Positions 58,920 to 64,000 of a stretch of DNA of 64,000 bases are shown here, piece after piece. The notes beneath the pieces were generated by a model that was not told the DNA's origin, made no database searches, and saw only the letters and a program-made list of their open reading frames with translations. Origin of the DNA: Glandiceps talaboti (taxonomy: Eukaryota > Hemichordata > Enteropneusta > Spengelidae); the NCBI RefSeq assembly GCF_964340395.1, contig NC_135551.1, positions 23,057,003 through 23,121,002 on the forward strand. Direction: 5' to 3'. The position numbers and the translations under genes are program-made. Each line of letters begins with the position of its first letter. Position 1 is the first letter of the stretch.

Positions 58920-59960
58920 GAAATTTATTCTGTGAGACATCACTCGCTCATTCAAAAGATCATTTGTAATCCTCATTCCAGCTTTTTTTTTTTTTTTTAA
59001 ATTTATATTTGAAGCTAAATTTACGCGCGAAACTGAAAAAAATAGAGTAACCCTCATGATTTGGCTTTACTTAGTCCAATGGTCTGCACGATAAAGTAAC
59101 TAGTGATGGATACGCTTACAAGCAGAAGATAATTAATTGATATTGTCCTCTTAGCATTACTAAAATGCGTGTAACTAGTATACTAGTATGTTGCAACACG
59201 CACGGTTTGCAATTTTGTTCGAATTGATTTTGACATTGCGAATTACGAATATCCAGTGCATAAAAAGACTTGTATCATTCGCAAGCCAAGTTGTACGTAC
59301 ATGTTAATATACAAATTATAGGATTTATACTCCGATCTTTCTACGTCACGGCGCTCGAAATGTGACTCAAAATGTCAAAATCGCCGTTATTTTCCCATTT
59401 TTTTCTTCTTCCAGTTTTGGCTTATGCAGATATAATCAAAGAATTTACTTCATTAATCGGAAAATATTCGTGACAAAAGTGTTTTCTCACTACTCGTTTT
59501 TAACTGGTAGTGACAATCCCCTTTTGCCAGGCGCATGTCCCTTAACTGAACAACAGACAATATTCCTGGCTTTACAAAGAAAACTGTTGAGGAATACATA
59601 TATACAATTGTCGCTTTGATACTGTTATGTATACGTTCTTCAACATTTGTTACATAGGACATTGCACAAAAATAAAGTTGTCAATAAAACCTCAAAATAG
59701 TTTATTTTCTCTCAAAGTTGCTTGTTATGATTTCAGAGATATTTGACGGTCAACTGCTAGAAAGTATCTATCACTCGTTTCTATAATCCCCAACCCATTT
59801 ACCCCAAAAGCTGTTCCAAGTAAAAAATATCCTCATCGACGAAATACGTGGACCTGTCTATTTTAAACTTCAGTAATATTTCATACTCCTGAGAGGAGAA
59901 AACTATTTTCATTATCCCAAAATTGGGGACGATAGAGTATGTCTGTATATCGATTGTCAA
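58920..59960. other. 3' flank of the conventional alpha-tubulin gene
   Basis: Minus-strand 3' region of the tubulin gene. Short ORFs only. I could not identify a definite minus-strand polyadenylation signal, although TTTATT-type words (AATAAA on the minus strand) occur near 59668 and 59700. Confidence 0.35.
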
Positions 59961-59963
59961 TTA

Positions 59964-61184
59964 TCAGTATTCCATATCATCCTCATCTTCCTGGAGATCG
60001 GCTGCTGTGTCGACACCGACTTCTTCATAGTCCCTCTCCAAAGCTGCTAAGTCTTCACGAGCCTCGGAGAATTCCCCCTCTTCCATTCCTTCACCGACGT
60101 ACCAGTGGACGAAAGCACGCTTGGCATACATCAAATCAAATTTGTGGTCCAAACGAGCCCATGCCTCGGATATCGCCGTTGTGTTGCTCATCATACACAC
60201 GGCCCGAATAACTTTAGCCAAGTCGCCTCCTGGTACAACTGTCGGTGGTTGGTAGTTGATGCCTACTTTGAATCCAGTTGGGCACCAGTCGACGAACTGG
60301 ATGGTACGTTTGGTCTTGATGTTGGCAATTGCAGCGTTAACATCTTTTGGCACCACATCACCACGGTACAACATAAGACAGGCCATGTACTTGCCGTGCC
60401 GTGGATCACATTTGACCATCTGGTTAGATGGATCGAAACAAGAAGTAGTAATTTCGGAGACAGATAACTGCTCATGATAAGCCCTTTCTACGCCAACGAT
60501 TGGAGCGTATGTCATCATAGGAAAGTGAATCCTGGGATAAGGAACAAGATTGGTCTGAAACTCTATAAGATCGACGTTGAGGGCACCATCGAACCTCAGC
60601 GACGCCGTCGTTGATGACACAACTTGCGCTATAAGGCGGTTCAAATTGGTGTAGGTTGGACGTTCGATGTCCAAGTTACGACGACATATATCATAGATGG
60701 CTTCGTTGTCGACTAGAAAAGCGCAATCGGAATGTTCTATGGTTGCGTGTGTTGTCAGCACGGAGTTGTATGGCTCTACCACGGCAGTTGCCACCTGAGG
60801 GGCTGGATAAATGGCAAACTCCAGTTTCGACTTCTTCCCGTAATCAATGGAGAGACGTTCCATGAGAAGAGAGGTGAAGCCCGAACCAGTCCCACCACCA
60901 AAGCTATGGAAGATAAGGAATCCTTGGAGACCAACACACCATTCAGCCTGCATTGTACACAAACAAAATTCTATAGTTTACTGTTTTTCGCTAAACTTTT
61001 TTTTTTTATCAGAACTTCTCAAATGGTGTTTACAGGTTCAGTGAAAATACGATAATCGTATTTTGTGAAGGAAGACCTGTGATAAAATGTGCAATCGGGT
61101 GAGCAAAGAGTATATTTGCAATCAAAAATTTCATTTTCCACGTTATCAGATAAAATGTTACAATTTTGCTACATACATGCACAT

Positions 61185-61222
<38 letters not shown>

Positions 61223-61599
61223 CTGAACTATCAACAACTGAACTATCAAAACTGTTATCGTATGACGTGGAATAACCATTATCGTTTGTATAACGCATAT
61301 TGTCTGAAAGAAAACTATTCTCGTATTGAACGTAAATTGGCATACATATATGGGTGGGTGGGTGGGTGTGTGGTGGTGGTGGTGGGGGTTATATTCTAAT
61401 TTTAAGTAATTGTAAAGTTACACTAGCTTTTTCTTGTAAACTGTACTGTATTTAACCTCTTATAGATTAGCCCTCATCAATCCCACCCGTGCTGTACGTA
61501 CGACACAATTTTAGTTTCAATTTGAACGTAAACTTGAATGCATCAGGCTGTCCCGAAAATGATAAGAGATGAACAAGAAGGGATCCCGGAGGCAGGGAC

Positions 61600-61675
<76 letters not shown>

Positions 61676-61724
61676 GGACAAACAGAGACAGACAGACAGA
61701 AGACAGACAGACAGACGGACAAAC

Positions 61725-61774
<50 letters not shown>

Positions 61775-61992
61775 GCAACTAGTCTGCTTACAATTTTCCG
61801 AATTCTGTCCGCCACATGGTCAATGATACCTTTGCCGACAGTGTAGTTACCACGTGCGTAGTTGTTAGCAGCGTCTTCTTTGCCAGTGATCAGCTGTTCA
61901 GGGTGAAAGAGCTCACGGTACGTACCTCGGCGAATTTCATCTACAAAAGAGGAAAACTGCGATTGTGAGACCACTATTCAAGAGTGCGCTAT

Positions 61993-62059
<67 letters not shown>

Positions 62060-63625
62060 TTACAATGTTAATAACCTGCATAGAGATATAGAGACTAAAT
62101 GACCAGTCTCAATTCTTAATCACGTACATCACGTTTTTTTCGCCTTCACTGAGTTGTGACCGGCAAAAATAAGGTTTGAAAGTCACGGTCTTGTGTGCAA
62201 TGAAATTTAGAAGGTACAGCAAGAAATTCAAAAAAATCGGACCGGTGTGTACTTATTACACATAACAAGCGGCATAACTTTTTTATAGACCCAATTCCCG
62301 TTTTACAGATACTACTAATCTTTCCATGTGTTCCAGCATGAATATCATCACGTAATTATAAATAAAATAACTAGTACAATATTTCACAGTGCAGTATTTT
62401 CTATAGTGATCTGGGACGAACGTGCTCATATGGGTGACACATTGGTATTTATTTGTTTAAAACAATTCTACTATATTTTCTACTTGAACGAACAATGTGA
62501 AACAACATATACCAAGTCCTTGTTTGTAACTCAATAAATTGCAAAACAATAAAATGTGAAATATTTGTTATTGTACGTACAATAACAAACTTTTCAGACA
62601 CATTCTAGCTTTTTGCAAATTACTGAGTTACAAATTGGATATATGTTGTTTCATATTGTTTGTTCAAGTAGGAAAATATAGTAGTTTGTTTTATAAACAA
62701 AAAAAAAAATCCAAAATAAATACCAATGTGTCACCCATATGGTCACTCTCCGACTCTCTTTATCACTTGAGGGTAGAGGGTGCGTAGATATGTGTGACCT
62801 AAACTAAATAAACTTAGAGGAGAAGAATCAATGGACGCCGTTCAAATTGTTTACATGTGACTATGTACTCAAGTCGGCTACAATTACTGTGAGTGTCACT
62901 CAGAATCTGAATATGAAATACAACATATTACCCTACGTAACATAACTGATAGATAACTTTTCCCACTAGTCTTTACTTTCAAAACTGTTTGAGCACTCTC
63001 ATTGAAAATTAGTTAACACGCAGTTGTGTAACTTGTATCGATGATTTTATTATCACTATGTAAATTAATGAATCACGTGATCACTATGTCACTACTTTAA
63101 TACATGACTGTAAATGTTTTCTGCTATATTAATCACATAAAGATGGAATTAGATGCCTCCCGCATGTTGGTTCTCAAGTTTCAGCCCTTTGAGACATGTG
63201 ACATTTGACCTGACGGCAGCGGCATCACATAATGTCACTCATACACCGTTTAGATCACGTATTAGACGTTATCAAACAGAGCACGCCCCATTTTCATTTC
63301 CATGCTTATAAGCTTGTTTTTCAAAAAAAAAATGTTTCCCCTGTATACCTCCATTAAGAATTCTCCAATAATGTAAGCTATTAAGCAACAGTAAAAACCT
63401 ACCGATGACAGAAGGCTCCAGGTCAACAAACACTGTCCTGGGTACGTGTCTACCACCACCAGTCTCGTGGAAAAATGTATTGAAGGAGTCATCGTCCAGT
63501 ACGATGTTCTTTTCTTTCGGCATATGACCATCGGGCTCAATACCATGCTCCAGACAGTACAACTCCCAGCAGGCATTACCGATCTGAACACCAGCTTGCC
63601 CGACGTGGATTGAGATACATTCACG
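59964..63625 (-). CDS. Conventional alpha-tubulin, exons 2-4 (first exon not found)
   Basis: Exons 63625-63403, 61940-61792 and 60947-59964 join in frame to 451 residues lacking only the initiator Met. Phase-0 splicing after ATG is usual for this family. It begins [16 protein letters not shown] and has K40 in the loop PKEKNIV, E254 in [20 protein letters not shown], and an acidic tail ending DDMEY. So acetylation, polyglutamylation and detyrosination are all possible. Alpha-tubulin pairs with beta-tubulin to form microtubules. The donor after RIRKI is GTAAGC. Intron 63402-61941 holds a family A MITE and intron 61791-60948 a (CAGA)n array. The gene lies upstream of, and in the same orientation as, the divergent paralogue, with identical intron positions, suggesting tandem duplication. 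The ATG exon is probably beyond 64,000. Confidence 0.94.
61186..61222. repeat. (AAC)n trinucleotide repeat
   Basis: About 12 AAC units in a tubulin intron. Confidence 0.95.
61600..61774. repeat. (CAGA)n microsatellite
   Basis: Tetranucleotide array starting 17 bases into the intron after the 61792 exon boundary. The DRQT and SVCL frames are artefacts. Confidence 0.97.
61990..62062. repeat. (TTTA)n microsatellite
   Basis: About 18 TTTA units in the first tubulin intron found. Confidence 0.97.
62420..62748. mobile_element. Foldback MITE family A, copy 4
   Basis: CATATGGGTGACACATTGGTATT at the left faces AATACCAATGTGTCACCCATATG at the right. The centre TTGTTATTGTAC/GTACAATAACAA at 62576/62577 is identical to that of the 9.0-kb copy. 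Lies in an intron of the conventional alpha-tubulin gene. Confidence 0.8.
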
Positions 63626-64000
63626 CTATTTTGGAAAATAAAATAAAGACAGAACTAATATCAAATGTTAATGATTCGGGCCAATCAAGCAATTGTTCAA
63701 GTTAACTGAAAAACGTTGGCAATAGCTAGGATCATGGAATTGATACAAAGACGAAAAGAATAATTGATCTTGTGTGACATTGATCACAATGATGTAACAA
63801 GTTCCAAATACATGTTCTGTTTGAAAATTTGAAGATGTTATTTTTTTTCTCTATCTCGAGATACTGTGATGTAACTAGCTATACTGAAACTATATAGCCA
63901 ACTGCCATCAGAACATTATTGGAATACTTTGAATACCTCGTACTTCTAGCATAGGCTTGGCCCTGTATATACTCGCCAACCATAGCCATATTGTGATATT

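Noticed and set aside
63640-64000. ATG|GT at about 63980 (minus) as exon 1 of the conventional tubulin
   Set aside because: The following GTTGGCGAG is a poor donor. The true first exon is more likely outside the window.

Overview
The window is nuclear DNA from an animal, most likely a marine invertebrate. Genes are split by GT-AG introns (one GC-AG), intergenic space is large, simple-sequence repeats are extraordinarily dense, and many small palindromic transposons are present. I cannot name the species: nothing here separates, for example, amphioxus or hemichordates from lophotrochozoans.

Layout. Bases 1-22,900 hold no gene I can assemble with confidence. They carry long microsatellites, foldback or inverted-repeat elements (about 3.5-4.4 kb, 9.0-9.36 kb, 14.04-14.64 kb), a diverged direct duplication (18.2/19.5 kb), one possible first exon of a type II membrane protein (5.4-5.7 kb, minus) and one possible TATA promoter (8.15 kb). 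From 23.1 to 33.1 kb a plus-strand gene reads through 12 exons into a 490-residue ankyrin-repeat plus death-domain protein. Its central part is three copies of an 82-residue two-ankyrin unit, the middle copy lacking an intron present in the other two. At 40.1-42.8 kb an 873-residue C2H2 zinc-finger protein (15 good fingers) is coded in one exon. From 45.4 to 63.6 kb two alpha-tubulin genes lie head to tail on the minus strand. The right-hand one (59.96-63.6 kb, first exon not found) is conventional. The left-hand one (45.45-51.2 kb) is very divergent, lacks the K40 position and the terminal tyrosine, and uses a GC-AG intron. Both share the same intron positions.

Mobile material. A LINE reverse-transcriptase fragment lies antisense in an intron of the divergent tubulin gene (48.4 kb). 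A minus-strand ORF at 52.7-53.5 kb starts with a hydrophobic leader ending in a perfect 2A-like motif (GDVESNPGP) followed by a coiled coil, as in some ORF1 proteins of CR1-type retrotransposons. At 39.13 kb a sequence folds as a complete type I hammerhead ribozyme between two (TA)n tracts, inside an element with terminal inverted repeats and an 8-bp target duplication. At least five families of short palindromic or TIR elements recur, and a 247-bp near-perfect hairpin at 57.4 kb has a 9-bp target duplication.

The most noteworthy items are the hammerhead ribozyme in a TIR element, the 2A-like ORF, the divergent tubulin with its GC-AG intron, and the uncharacterised foldback families. The protein-coding genes do not appear to form one pathway.
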